A stretch of 64,000 bases of DNA. Origin: Stromatinia cepivora (taxonomy: Eukaryota > Ascomycota > Leotiomycetes > Helotiales > Sclerotiniaceae). The position numbers were made by a program, and so were the translations under genes. Shown piece after piece: positions 49,016 through 59,729 of the stretch (position 1 is the first letter of the stretch; the number at the start of each line of letters is the position of its first letter). Where the stretch lies: NCBI GenBank assembly GCA_014898415.1, contig RCTD01000010.1, forward strand, positions 1,302,001 to 1,366,000. Direction: 5' to 3'. Under the pieces are notes generated by a model. It did no database searches and was not told where the DNA came from. It saw only the letters and a program-made list of their open reading frames with translations.

Positions 49016-50935
49016 ATGGCTTCCGGTATAAATTTTAAAGGAGAACCCTTGAAAGGGAGGTCCAATTATATTGAATGGATAAATAAGGCTAAATTATACC
49101 TTGAAATTAATGGTTTTATGCCTTATATCGATGGTTCCGAAACTCCTCCAAATAAATCATTATATATTAATGAAAAAGGAGAACCTTATAGCCCTGAATT
49201 AGCTATTAGATTTAATGAAAGAACCTCTGAATATCTTCGAAATGAAAAGAGGGCTTTAGGAGCTATTAAATCTATAATTAGCTTCGAATTAGTCGAAAGA
49301 TTTAAAGATAAAAATTCGGCTAAAACCCTTTGGGAATCTATTAATAAAATATTTGGAGAATCATCCTTAGAATTAATGGGGAGATATCTAAATAAATTAA
49401 TAGAATCTAATTATAATAGTTCTGATGGAATGGATGAATATACTAATTCTATCCAATCGTCATATAACTATTTAAAATCGATGAAATACGAAATTCCGAA
49501 GGCCTTTATTGCATGGTTCCTTTTTAGAGGCCTACCTAGTTCATTCGATGGTTTTGTCTCTCGAAAATACGAAGAATTAGCTAAAGAATTAGCTAATAAT
49601 AATAATATTGATTTAGATAATTTATTTTCTGAATTAATATCCGAAGAGGCTAGAATGAAATCTAATATAGATCTCAACGCAAATAAGGCTAGTTTTAAAA
49701 ATAATAATAATAAAACTCCTTATTGTAGTCATTGCCGGAAGAAGGGTCATTTAGAATCTAAATGCTTTATTAAATACCCTGAATTAAAGAATAATAAGGG
49801 TAATAATAATAAGCAATCCAATTCTGATTCGAATAATAATTCGAATAATAATTCGAATAATAATTCGAATAATAATTGGAATAAAAAGAACCCTCTTTCA
49901 AACAAGCAATTAATGACTATAAATCATAATATTGGACTAGCTAATTCAGTCAATATTTCGAAATACAAATTCATATTAGATTCGGGAGCTACAGAACATT
50001 ATTGCCCTAATAAGGAATGGTTTATTAATTATAAACCATTGGAAAATCATTACATCACTGTAGCCAATGGTGAAAATACTTCAATCGAAGGAGTAGGCGA
50101 TATTCCAATTATTATTAATAATAATTCGGAAGTCATTATTCAAGGGGTATATTATATACCAAAATTAGCCACAACCTTAATTAGCTCAAATAAAATAGCT
50201 ACTAAAGGCTGGGCTAGTCATATTATACCACCAGGAAATAAAATCAATCTAATCCATAAAAGGTATAATATTAAAACTACAGCTCCCTGGATCAATAATG
50301 CTTATTATTTAGATTTTAAAATAAATTCTAAATATATCAAAAGCATTGAAAATAACTCTGAATCTGAAAAATCAGAGCTATTAGCCAATAAAATCGATTT
50401 AAACCTAATGCACAAAAGATTAGGTCACATTAATAAGGATTATTTAATTAAATCCTTGAATATTAAATCAGAAGATAATATATCTGATTTAAATACATGT
50501 GAATCATGCAAATTCGGCAAATTCCATCAAATAATAAGTCGAGAACCCTTTGATATTCCCGATATATCGAATAAATTCGAAAAATTCAGCCTAGATATTG
50601 CTGGGCCCTTTCGAACTACAGGGATTAAAGGTGAAAAATACTTTCTAACCTTTACGGAATGGGCTACTAGAGCTATTTGGGTATATCCCATTAAATTTAA
50701 ATCACAAGCTTATGATATTTTAATAGAGTTTTATAATCAAATTAAAACTCAATTTAATACTAATATTAAAATATTAAGGCTAGATAATGCTCTAGAATTT
50801 CTTTCAAATAAATGGTCCATTTTCATCAAAAATCACGGGATTATTTCAGAATATATAAGCCCATACACACATTCCCAAAATGGAATAGCCGAAATATTAA
50901 ACATATATAATCGAAAGATTATTATGTTTAATTAA
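49016..50935 (+). CDS. Copia gag-protease-integrase (N-terminal part of gag-pol, 639 codons)
   Basis: Gag occupies about residues 1-235. A CCHC zinc knuckle is at 237-250 (CSHCRKKGHLESKC). An Asn/Ser tract at 270-287 is coded by a 12 bp repeat. The aspartic protease active site is FILDSGATEHYC with D322. The pre-integrase zinc region follows (LMHKRLGHINKDY, CESCKFGKF), then the integrase core with FSLDIAGPF (first Asp), LRLDNALEF (second Asp) and SQNGIAEI (Glu). The frame then ends early at TAA 50933-50935. In the next frame the integrase C-terminus continues from about 50917, so one indel in 50901-50935 breaks the polyprotein. Start chosen: first ATG after the leader, with MASGINFKGEPLKGRSNYIE typical of copia gag. 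Confidence 0.92.
   Translation: MASGINFKGEPLKGRSNYIEWINKAKLYLEINGFMPYIDGSETPPNKSLYINEKGEPYSPELAIRFNERTSEYLRNEKRALGAIKSIISFELVERFKDKNSAKTLWESINKIFGESSLELMGRYLNKLIESNYNSSDGMDEYTNSIQSSYNYLKSMKYEIPKAFIAWFLFRGLPSSFDGFVSRKYEELAKELANNNNIDLDNLFSELISEEARMKSNIDLNANKASFKNNNNKTPYCSHCRKKGHLESKCFIKYPELKNNKGNNNKQSNSDSNNNSNNNSNNNSNNNWNKKNPLSNKQLMTINHNIGLANSVNISKYKFILDSGATEHYCPNKEWFINYKPLENHYITVANGENTSIEGVGDIPIIINNNSEVIIQGVYYIPKLATTLISSNKIATKGWASHIIPPGNKINLIHKRYNIKTTAPWINNAYYLDFKINSKYIKSIENNSESEKSELLANKIDLNLMHKRLGHINKDYLIKSLNIKSEDNISDLNTCESCKFGKFHQIISREPFDIPDISNKFEKFSLDIAGPFRTTGIKGEKYFLTFTEWATRAIWVYPIKFKSQAYDILIEFYNQIKTQFNTNIKILRLDNALEFLSNKWSIFIKNHGIISEYISPYTHSQNGIAEILNIYNRKIIMFN
49829..49876 (+). repeat. 12 bp tandem repeat coding for Asn/Ser
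   Basis: Four near-perfect units of TCGAATAATAAT give an NNNS repeat just after the zinc knuckle of gag. Confidence 0.8.
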
Positions 50936-53210
50936 AGAAAAAGATATTCCTCTTTTTCTATGGCCTTATTTAATTCAGGCTATAGCCCATATTAAAAATA
51001 GAACCTATAATAGTTCTATTAAATCATCTCCTTTCGAACTAATATATAATAAGAAACCTAATTTGGAATACATAAAAACACTAGGTTCTCTCACTTATAT
51101 ATTAAATAATAAAGAAATTCGAAAAGGGAAAATGGATTTTAGGGCTCGAAAAGGTATATTAGTAGGTTTTGAATCCTCTAATAACTTTTTAATATATATT
51201 CCTGCAATTAAAAAGGTGATTAGTACTAGGGATGTTGATATTCAAGAGAATTTAAAATATTCCGATGAATATAAAAATCAGGATTTAAATATTTTGGAAG
51301 AAGAAAGCCCCGATTTCGAACCTATTAATACTATAAATAAAGAAGAAGAAAATTCAACTTCAATTATAGTACAAAACCCAATTCCCGAAGAGAGAATAGT
51401 CGAATCAGGACGCTCAAATAATGAAATCGAGGAAGGAACCCCTGAAAAACCTGAAATTCGAACCTCTAAACGAATTAGAGGGTTAAAACCTGAAAATAAA
51501 GGACTTTCATATGATCATAATGGAGTATCATATTATGGCCTAGCTCTTTCTGGGTATTTTAATTCGATTAATAAGGGGGTACAATTCGAAATCGATGATG
51601 AAAATTCGAAAAACCTTCAATTAACTTTCGATACTCAGCTTAATAATAATAATAAAATTATTATTAAAAAGCCTGATCATATATTAATCGAACCAAAATC
51701 CTATAAAGAAGCAATTAGCTCACCGGATAAAGAATATTGGCTAAAAGCTATGAATTATGAAATAAATACCCTTGAATTGAATAAAACCTGGGATATTATT
51801 AATAATCCTAATCATAGTAAAACCCTTAAAACTAGATGGGTTTATAAAATAAAGGATTTAGGTGATTTTATTGAATTCAAAGCTAGATTCGTTGCTAAAG
51901 GCTTTGAGCAATTATATGGCCTAGATTATATTGATACTCATGCATCAGTGGTTAAATCAATGGTCTGGAAATTATTATTCGTATTAGCCCTTCAAAATGA
52001 TTGGCTAATTCATAAAATCGATATGGTATTAGCCTTTGCTCAGGGTGATATCGATACACCTCTAATATTAAAACCCCCTGAAGGTTTTAATGAATTAAAT
52101 AATAAAGCTTTAAAATTAAATAAAGCATTATACGGTTTAAAACAATCGGCCCGAATTTGGTATTATACCTTAAAAACCGTTCTAAACAAATTAGATTTTT
52201 ATAATCTAATTACTGAAGAATGTATTTTTATTAATAAAAATAAAAATATCATTCTCAGTATATATGTCGATGATATAGCTATTATAGCTCCAAATCAAAA
52301 GGTTATTAATGAATTTATTAATAATCTTAAAAAGCATTTCGATTTAAAAGATCTAGGGCCTATAAAAGATTATCTAGGCATTCAAATCGAAAGAAATACA
52401 AATAATTTAAAACTACATCAATCAGAATATACCAAAAAGGTATTAGCTAGATTTGGAATGTTAGAATCACACCCTGTTTCCACTCCAATGGATCCAAAAA
52501 TAAAACTTTATTATAATAAAGAAAAAGCTAATAATAATGATATAAAATTATATCAAGAAATTATTGGTTCTTTATTATATTTGTCACTTGGAACTAGATT
52601 AGATATAGCTTTTCACGTCAGTAGATTAGCCAGTTTTTCGTCTAATCCTAGCCCTATACATATTCAAGCCGCTAAAAGAATACTAAGATATTTAAAGGGC
52701 ACTATTAATAAAGGGGTTAATTATAAACGCAATAATAATGACCCTTATATTAAAGGTTATTGTGATTCAGATTATGGGGGTGAAATTAATACGTATAAAT
52801 CAACTAATGGATACGTATTTATATTAGCCGAAGGACCTATTAGCTGGAAATCTAAGCTACAATCGGTTGTAGCCCAATCAACTTCAGAAGCTGAATTTAT
52901 AGCTATTAATATAGCAGCTAAAGAGGCTATATATATTAAAAAGCTATTAATAGAACTAAATCTGTATAAACAAGATAAATTTCCATTATATACAGATAAC
53001 CAAGCTGCATTAGCTCTTGCTAAAAACCCTATTTTTCACGAAAGAAGCAAGCATATTGCAATACGGTTTTATTATATTAGAGATATTATAAATTCAGGCG
53101 ATCTAGATCTGATTTATATATCAACTAATGACCAAAAAGCCGATGGCCTTACTAAGCCATTAGCTCGAATTAAATTAATCGAATTTTTAAAACAGATTAA
53201 TTTATATTGA
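50917..53210 (+). CDS. Copia integrase C-terminus, reverse transcriptase and RNase H
   Basis: The frame is open from about 50901; the first ATG is at 51063 (715 residues from there), but normal expression would be as part of gag-pol. The integrase tail keeps KEKDIPLFLWPYLIQAIAHI. Counting from the 51063 Met, RT covers about 210-460: TRWVYKIK, FKARFVAKGFEQ, IDMVLAFAQGDID (first Asp, 320), LYGLKQSARIWY and YVDDIAI (401-404). RNase H covers about 560-710: GYCDSDYGG (D568), QSTSEAEF, LYTDNQAALA and SKHIAIRFYYIRD. All catalytic residues expected of a copia enzyme are visible. It stops at TGA, 38 bp before the 3' LTR. Confidence 0.92.
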
Positions 53211-53238
53211 TATTATTAAAATATCTAATATACTTATT

Positions 53239-53247
53239 AAGGGGGTG
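53239..53247 (+). promoter_or_regulatory. Polypurine tract of the copia element
   Basis: AAGGGGGTG lies immediately before the 3' LTR (53248) and would prime plus-strand synthesis. Confidence 0.8.
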
Positions 53248-53776
53248 TATAAGAATTTCTAATAAGTTTATTAAATCACTTAATAATATTAACCGAACCG
53301 ATGGTTATATGATCACGTGATATATTAATAATATAATTTAATATTATTAAATTTTATTATTATATGAAATTTCGATCATATATCATACTAGAATGATTTA
53401 TAATGGAATAGAATGTGATGGAAGCGTATAGAACTTTCTTATTTCTAAGGTTAAATATTATTGGTTACTATTTCATTTCATTATATAAAATGATTCTATA
53501 AGATTCGATTTAAATCGATCTTATTTATAATCATAGAATATTATAGAATTTCATAGAATCTTATCAAATACTATAAATAAGAAGATTTTCTTCAAAGAAT
53601 TCTTCTAAAAAACAAGCAAAATAAATTCAATATTCAATATACTTATATTTTGACTTCAACCATTATATATTCGATCACTCTTTTAAGCTATATAACTAAG
53701 TCTTCCACTATAATAATAGTGAATAATATTATTATTGTATCATTCATTATTATTAACCAATCAACCTCCTCCAAGA
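53248..53776 (+). repeat. 3' LTR of the copia element
   Basis: 529 bp, identical in length to the 5' LTR with two differences (near 53606 and 53657). It is followed by CCGCA at 53777-53781. Confidence 0.92.
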
Positions 53777-54379
53777 CCGCAACAGCAGCAAATTCTTCCT
53801 CTAACTCAACGATCTCATTCAACTATTTATGGTAATTGCTGTATCGTCTGGAGATGGCAGTTTCTTTCTCAACTCCTGGCTCATTTAGGAAGCGCTTTGG
53901 GTGGTGGACTAGAGCATCTTTCCAACGCCGATCCTTCTTGAGTTCTTGAACTTGCCTAAACCCTGATTATGGATAATGATTCTTGATTAGTTTTATCTTC
54001 ACTTGACCATGCGTGAAATTTTGTGGGAAGGATAGAAAGAATTGGTTGATCAGATTGTATACTTACAGATGCAATATAACTTGTAAAGCTCCCACACCTT
54101 GTCATTTATATGAAGAAAACTATTTGGGTGCTTGCACACAGAATATTGAATTTCGCGACCCTTTCCATTCTTTGCTTTCACCTTCTTACCTCCGAAGTCA
54201 GTAAGCCTTGAAAGCTCAGAAATACAAAGTGAGTTTGCGCTTATGAATGTTTTACTAAGTGGCTTGGCCTTGTTGATTGTGGCTTTGGCAGCAGCATCGT
54301 TGGAAGTCTTTGTCTTCTCATGACCAGGAAATGGGGTGCGATTATCTGTGGTCTCTTGTTTATTTTTGACTTTAGCCAT

Positions 54380-55137
54380 GATGTTTGTAGGTTGATGTTG
54401 TTGGATGGTTGAATTTTCGTTTATTTCCCTGTAGTCTAGGTGGGCTATTACTTTGGTAGGTAAAGAAAGAGAAGAAAGGAGCTAGGTGAAAGAAAGCTAG
54501 ATGAAATTCAGGGGGAGCGGAAGAACAACTAAAATGGAATTGATTGGAGAATTGTTTCCGATTTGTTACTATGAAACTAAAAAAATATGTAATTCTTTCC
54601 ATTGAATTAAAAATAATCAAAGAAAGAGAGAATAAATGCATATTTGATCAGGTAGCTTAAAGAATGCAGTTAGAATGGAAGATTTTGGCTGTAAGTACTA
54701 AGAAATGGAATGGCCGATTCACGCGTACTTATCAACACCAGATTATTGCAGAACTTGGTGCGAAGCACATGTTTCTACGCAGAACTGCTAAGTGATTGAG
54801 AGTTGCAAAAAATATCTTCAGAAATTTGTTTACGAAGAAGGATCGATTGTAATACCATAATCTGACCGCCTTGGTGGCCATAGATTTATTTACCAAAACC
54901 CAAATTCAATCTCCAGCAATGTCGACTTCCCAAAATGCTGCACGTTAATCTGGTAGCTAGTTGTAAAAGGTGCTCATCGATGTCAAAGTAGGTGTGAATC
55001 AGACTCCTGCTTCCATGGTTAGTGGGAGTTACTCAACACCAGACAACGAACAGCTACAAGAAGTCTTTCTCTCTGCCTTCGTTAAACTAAGCATGTAGGA
55101 CTTTCAACATATTATTTTCCTCGAGTTTCCCTTTTGC
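54380..55137. other. Intergenic DNA between the disrupted gene and the next - strand gene
   Basis: Probable promoter and 5' untranslated region of the disrupted gene (upstream of 54379) and 3' flank of the next gene. The 89-codon - strand frame at 54372-54641 overlaps the start of the gene and has no domain. Confidence 0.45.
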
Positions 55138-55689
55138 TCAAGCATCACGGCTGAAAGTTTCAATAAAAATGATTTCCTTACCAGCAGCAGGAGAAGAAGC
55201 CACATGAGTCTTCGTCTTCGAAATTGCCTTCTTCTTTTCCACAGTCCAAGACGAATCTTCCTTAGCTTTCTTTTCGTTTTCACGAAATACCTTCTCGATT
55301 CCCTGACGATACCGTCTGTTTGCCCGAGCAAAAAATGCAGCGTCTTCTGTAGCTTCCGAAGGATATAAAATTCCGTGATTACGACGTGGAGCTGGCACGA
55401 ATCTTTGATCAGGAGCCGGAGCTGGAGGTTCGAGCTCAGAAGAGGGACGATAAAATGTTGTAGCGCCGGAATGAGTGTCATCGGTGTAATAGTCATCGGA
55501 CATTAATGAGTCTTCGGCGTGAGTTTCATAGCTCCAATTCTCATCTGACATGATTACATCCTCGGAGGAGGAAGGCAGCTTTCTTTCACTAAGGATAGTT
55601 CGAGAACCAGATTTGCTTGTGTGGACCTCTTTCGAAGGTAAGTCCCTTTCATCCGGCATGTTTTTTGAAGGGCGCTTTGGCAGATCCAT
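55138..55689 (-). CDS. Hypothetical protein, acidic N-half and basic C-half (183 aa)
   Basis: A single uninterrupted frame from ATG 55689. The first half is Ser/Asp/Glu-rich (SSSEDVIMSDENWSYETHAED) and then Pro-rich (PPAPAPDQRFVPAPRRN). The second half is helical and charged (FFARANRRYRQGIEKVFREN, EKKKAISKTKTHVASS). There is no signal peptide or membrane segment. I do not recognise the family. The RRYRQGIEKVF stretch is loosely like RRYSNYHK..L in the disrupted gene at 47703-54379 and KKQYYHRMV in the gene at 62583, which hints at a shared helical motif but does not prove it. It belongs to a run of - strand genes. Confidence 0.6.
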   Translation of the reverse strand: MDLPKRPSKNMPDERDLPSKEVHTSKSGSRTILSERKLPSSSEDVIMSDENWSYETHAEDSLMSDDYYTDDTHSGATTFYRPSSELEPPAPAPDQRFVPAPRRNHGILYPSEATEDAAFFARANRRYRQGIEKVFRENEKKAKEDSSWTVEKKKAISKTKTHVASSPAAGKEIIFIETFSRDA

Positions 55690-56782
55690 TGATACGAAGT
55701 ACTATGTATTAAATAAAAATTCGCGGAAGCTGATTTGCCGAACGTTGAAAGGATTGAATTTGATAATGAACGGGATTTAGTTGTAAGGAATCTGTGGGCG
55801 GGAGACTTGATCTTTTTGTGTAGATTTGAAGGAATTTGTAAGAGTTTTGTAGCTGCAAGAGACAGACATGACATCATGTTCTTTGCTGAAAGCCGTATGG
55901 CTGGCATTATCCATTCCTATTATAGATTCAATGATTGAATGCAATATGCAATCTACATTTAATGTTTTAATGATGTATTGAGTGAATATATCGAAGGGAA
56001 TCTCGAAGAGTAAAGGTGTAGACATGCTGCACAAATTTCGAAAATTTCCGTGAAATTTAGGTAAGCTTGTTGCGATTTGTATTGATGGCCACTTGGAGGA
56101 GAGTATGGAAACTTTTCTTTTCGGCAACCCGGCATTTTATTGAGACCTCTGAGTAGGATCATGAATTGTGGGCATTAAGTTCGTTAAAGCAGAATAGAGC
56201 CATAATAATGTCACACAGGCAAAAGTTTGAAGTCACATAAGATTAGGTAAGTGAAAAATTGAATGGAATACGGCTGTGTAATATCTGTCCCGCACCATTG
56301 CAATTCCACCAAATAACATTCCTCTGAAAGTTTCAGGATTGGCTATTCCGCTATGCCGCCCATCCCCAATTCGTACCAATCATACCGGAATTCTGCTGAC
56401 GTTATGGAAGATACTAGCGGAATCTGAAAATCGCGCTCCACCCCGCAGTACCCTACCACCCATTGCCACAGGAATATAATTTCCACCCGAAAGAAAATCA
56501 GACACAGCATAAAACTTTCTGCTTGTCGAACATGCCCAAAAGAAACCGAACCCGCCATGACTGATATCTCACATACTCCCAGAAGTTGTTGATCTTCTTT
56601 TGGAAGTAATGAATGATGTTTTACAACACGACTATATGTACACCACTTCTCCTATCGATTGTAGTCATTTCCCGAATACCAACTAGTTGTATCATCCGCA
56701 TCCTTCTACAATCTGTTGTCAGATAGGAACACCTGTTATTAGAGATATCATTCTTACCTGATGTATCAAAGTCATTACTTTT
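55690..56782. other. Intergenic DNA, no confident gene
   Basis: Overlapping short frames occur on both strands (for example 55777-56127 - and 56343-56558 -). None has a domain, splice support or clear composition, and they overlap each other. A small gene cannot be excluded. Confidence 0.4.
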
Positions 56783-57454
56783 TCAAAATTTCCATGGCCA
56801 GATGTCATGTTCCTTTTCATTCTTTTCTTCTTCTGTTTTATCGTACGCATTTAAGTTGCTCTCTTCTAGATTACTATCTGCATTCTCGTCGCCCTGAAGT
56901 CCTAACGATACGTCTGCTGCCATTTCCTCCTTCTGATGTGGATCTGCAATAGAAAGCATGTTCATATATTGCATACCAACGTCAAATCGACCAGGAGAGT
57001 GGTTGTTGGTGGGGATGGCACCTTCATCAATAAACGCGGAAGGTAGAAGCTGTGGTGCTGCCCTGGCCAATGATCTACTCCGAGGGTAATTTAGGAGCGG
57101 CGATCGAGCCCTGTATGAACGTGATCGGTTCTCTGAAGGCGACACAGATCGCGTATCTCTCTCGCGATTGCTCTGGTAGTGTACTTCAGGGGTCACAGAT
57201 CTGCCACCAATATTTTTGAGGAGACGAGATGGGGTTAGCGTTGATGGCTCCGCATTTCTCGTCCACATCCCCTCGGTACGAAGAACTCGTCGTGGACGAG
57301 GAGCTCTCGGTGGAGATATCTTGCGTGCATTTGGAGGAGTTCTTGGGGGTACCCCAGAGATCCTGCTTTGTGCTGTGAAGTTTATGGGCGTGGTTTGCAA
57401 TTTAGGTTCAGGGGTGGTAGGTGTTAAGTCTTGGGTGTTGTTGATAGGTGCCAT
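56783..57454 (-). CDS. Hypothetical SPPRAPRPRR-motif protein, Ser/Arg-rich (223 aa)
   Basis: One open frame from ATG 57454. Residues 1-46 are Thr/Pro-rich, and 47-59 are SPPRAPRPRRVLR, shared with the genes at 58448 and 61158-61596. Residues 97-131 are Ser/Arg-rich (RSVSPSENRSRSYRARSP), like an RS domain and a likely phosphorylation target. The C-terminal quarter is acidic and charged and ends with an aromatic tail (DIWPWKF). No signal peptide or enzyme domain is present. Predicted largely disordered and possibly nuclear (inference). Codon composition is like a normal host gene. It is one of three copies of a local family. Confidence 0.65.
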   Translation of the reverse strand: MAPINNTQDLTPTTPEPKLQTTPINFTAQSRISGVPPRTPPNARKISPPRAPRPRRVLRTEGMWTRNAEPSTLTPSRLLKNIGGRSVTPEVHYQSNRERDTRSVSPSENRSRSYRARSPLLNYPRSRSLARAAPQLLPSAFIDEGAIPTNNHSPGRFDVGMQYMNMLSIADPHQKEEMAADVSLGLQGDENADSNLEESNLNAYDKTEEEKNEKEHDIWPWKF

Positions 57455-58447
57455 CTCGATTACGACAAGGTTTCTTGACGAATAAGATGAATGTGAAATA
57501 ATGTGGACTTTTTTGAGTGATGGAGAAGATTTTTTGATGAAGATATGATGATTAAAGTGTTGTTATGGAGATTGGTTGAAGCAGAGGGACTATTCCAGTT
57601 ATTATATGGATGGATGGATACTATCATGCAACACGGTCACGGCTATCTGCGCCTGTTCTTGAACAAGTTCTGCGAACATTGAAAACGCCGTAGTGGCGTT
57701 TCTATTTCTGCAAATTTAATTTTTGTCTATTTATATATGTTACAGTAGAAGCCATGTTAAAACTCTGTGCGCTAGAAAGAATGAACATAGTTGAATACGG
57801 TTCAAGTTATGAAGCAGAGGGCAAATTTCACGATTTTACGTTTCACTGATAAACTGCATTTTCACTGCAAATCCGCAATTTAAGATAATGGAAGAAGATT
57901 CAATTAGTTGAAAATTACAAATAAATATTCCTTGCATACAAAAGTCTGGACTGAAGTAAGACTACCTCGATTTCCGTGCCATGAAGCTTTCGAGGACTAG
58001 CATCTAGCCAGTTGCAATGCGGTCCGGTCCCTCGAAATCAAAACAGGTGCTTGTTAAGAGCTTCTTCCTGTGTTACATTCATAATTTGCCGGTGTTTTCA
58101 GTATTATTGCAGAAGCAAATCTTTGCTTTAGATTACTTTGCGCTCTTAGTCCCTATAAAAATACATTGCAAAAGGAAAAAAATCCCAGAATCATTCATTT
58201 ACCGGCTGAAAGATACGTTGAGATCTGTGAAAATCCATGACTATTGCAGAATTGTGCGTACTGAGAACTGCCATTTTCATCCACTGCTTCTCCAACATGC
58301 GACCAAATCTCTGCTCATATTGAAACTCTTCGCCCAGTCCTGATATTCTTTATGGTTATCGTGAAAGACTCAAAAATTATATCCCCATTTCCTCCTCATT
58401 TTAAGAACTACATATATCGACTGCCACCCATACCCCTTGGTTCTCGC
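57455..58447. other. Intergenic DNA
   Basis: Probable promoter of the gene ending at 56783 and 3' flank of the next. A + strand frame at 58017-58343 (108 codons) has no domain and was not called. Confidence 0.45.
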
Positions 58448-58978
58448 TCACCAAAAGGATGCTTCTTCACTCCGCTCTGCCTTGCTCACCTGGCAGAAAG
58501 GCTCCTCAGAATCTGATGCATTTGTACCATTTGACGTGATGTGACCTCTCTGCTGAGCGATGATTGACGCAGGCGTTGTCGAAGTGCCATGAGATTGAAT
58601 GCCTGGCATCGATTCATTTTCCCTGGTTTCGTCATGTCGAAGGTGAGCTCCGTCAATCAACTTCCAATATTGCCTATTGATATCGTGATAGTTGGATACC
58701 ATTTCTTCGAGGTTGTGAGATGCCATTGTACTGTCTCTATTATGATAGTTTCTGCGACTACCATCAGGTGTTGGTGAAGGGGGCTCAGTTTTCTGCCTCT
58801 CTTCCGGACGTAGAACTCGCCTCGGGTGTGGCGCTCTAGGCGGAGATGCCATGAACTTAGGTGAAGGTGTCTTAAATCTATCGCAGCAGGGAGTCGTCTT
58901 TTCTTTTGCGCCTTTGGTTATCTTTGATGGCGTGCTATCAGTTGTAGCACCACCTTTCTGAGTGTCCATTGTTAACAT
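58448..58978 (-). CDS. Hypothetical SPPRAPRPRR-motif protein (176 aa)
   Basis: One open frame; start at 58978 or at the second ATG (58969). It contains SPPRAPHPRRVLR at 45-57, preceded by a TPSP-type stretch and followed by PPSPTPDGSRRN, in the same layout as the gene at 56783. The C-terminus is Glu/Ser-rich and ends EEASFW. The frame-shifted copy at 61158 ends DEEDSFW, supporting common descent. No known domain, signal peptide or membrane segment was seen. Function unknown. Confidence 0.65.
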   Translation of the reverse strand: MLTMDTQKGGATTDSTPSKITKGAKEKTTPCCDRFKTPSPKFMASPPRAPHPRRVLRPEERQKTEPPSPTPDGSRRNYHNRDSTMASHNLEEMVSNYHDINRQYWKLIDGAHLRHDETRENESMPGIQSHGTSTTPASIIAQQRGHITSNGTNASDSEEPFCQVSKAERSEEASFW

Positions 58979-59729
58979 GTTACAATGAGAAGGAGTTCAA
59001 CGAATAGGTTTGGTTGTGGTTTGGTGTTTTATTAATAAGTTTGATTATGAATTGTTTTGTGATGGAGATAGAGTATGAAAATAATTGCAAGAAGTAGGAG
59101 GAGTGCAACTATATATAATCTCCGTCGAAGATACGACTACAATTAGCGTTATGAGAAAGACTAATACAGACAGTTATCTGCGCGAGTTCATGAACAAGAG
59201 AAAATTGAATTCCACCGTAGTCGGAAAAGTTACATGAAAATTACCAGAGTTATGTTAGTGTTTAAAAAGGTAGGGGGCGAATTTTAGCGGTCTGTATGTG
59301 TTGTATATATACGGGATTTATACAACTGTGTTATATTCGAAGGTCCTGAAAAGCGAAGTCTAGTTTTGGATACATGCTCACATCTATAACAGAAGAGGAG
59401 TTCTTGATGAATTGCTCATTTTAGCGGTTAATATGGAGCTAATTGTAATTCACAGACAAAATTATAGTCATATACTTGAGTAGAAAGGCCTTTCCTATTA
59501 TTTTATTAAAAACCTCGCATTTGATTAAAGATTACATGGTTTGAATCTGTGTACATCATAGTCCAAAGTGCCTCATTCATCGCCGAAAGCTCAAAACCCG
59601 CCATTTGCAATAGCCTTTTCCCCGATCAGTATCTTGGGATCCTTTACGTTCTATCACCCTGGCCTAGAAATTCCCCCGATATCCTCAGCATTAATGCCCG
59701 ATTAGATGACCTATCCCATGAGCATGTGC
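58979..59729. other. Intergenic DNA
   Basis: Probable promoter of the gene at 58448-58978. A 96-codon + strand frame (59549-59839) runs opposite to a - strand candidate and is not called. Confidence 0.4.

Larger units (their letters stand above)
48010..53776 (+). mobile_element. Young, nearly intact Ty1/copia retrotransposon
   Basis: A 5,767 bp element with 529 bp LTRs that differ at only two positions (both transitions), a primer site, a long leader, a gag-pol coding region in two frames and a polypurine tract. It inserted into exon 2 of a host gene in the opposite orientation. Unlike all other elements here it shows no RIP, although its LTRs exceed the length at which RIP usually acts. The coding DNA is naturally AT-rich. 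A frameshift in the integrase region breaks gag-pol. Confidence 0.95.
47703..54379 (-). pseudogene. Host gene of unknown function disrupted by a copia element
   Basis: Exon 1 is 54379-54067 (starts MAKVKNKQ); a GTAAGT donor and an acceptor ending AATCAG give a 104 bp intron (53963-54066). Exon 2 starts at 53962, is cut at 53777 by the copia element and resumes at 48004 after one CCGCA copy, ending at TAA 47703-47705. Without the insertion the three parts total 801 nt, exactly 267 codons. The predicted 266-residue protein has a Lys-rich start, a helical middle (RRYSNYHK, ELEEEFAAVA), a strongly acidic tract (DDDAKDDEDD type) and an Ala/Gln-rich region. There is also one in-frame TAG at 53823-53825 (codon 151), probably from CAG. 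No known family was recognised; the acidic tract could suit a nuclear or chaperone-like protein, but this is a guess. Confidence 0.75.

Noticed and set aside
55554..56162. Cluster of overlapping frames on both strands upstream of the 55138-55689 gene
   Set aside because: They overlap one another and the called gene, with no domain or splice signals that would let one be preferred.
58017..58343. 108-codon + strand frame
   Set aside because: Opposite strand to the whole cluster, no domain, no clear promoter or start context.
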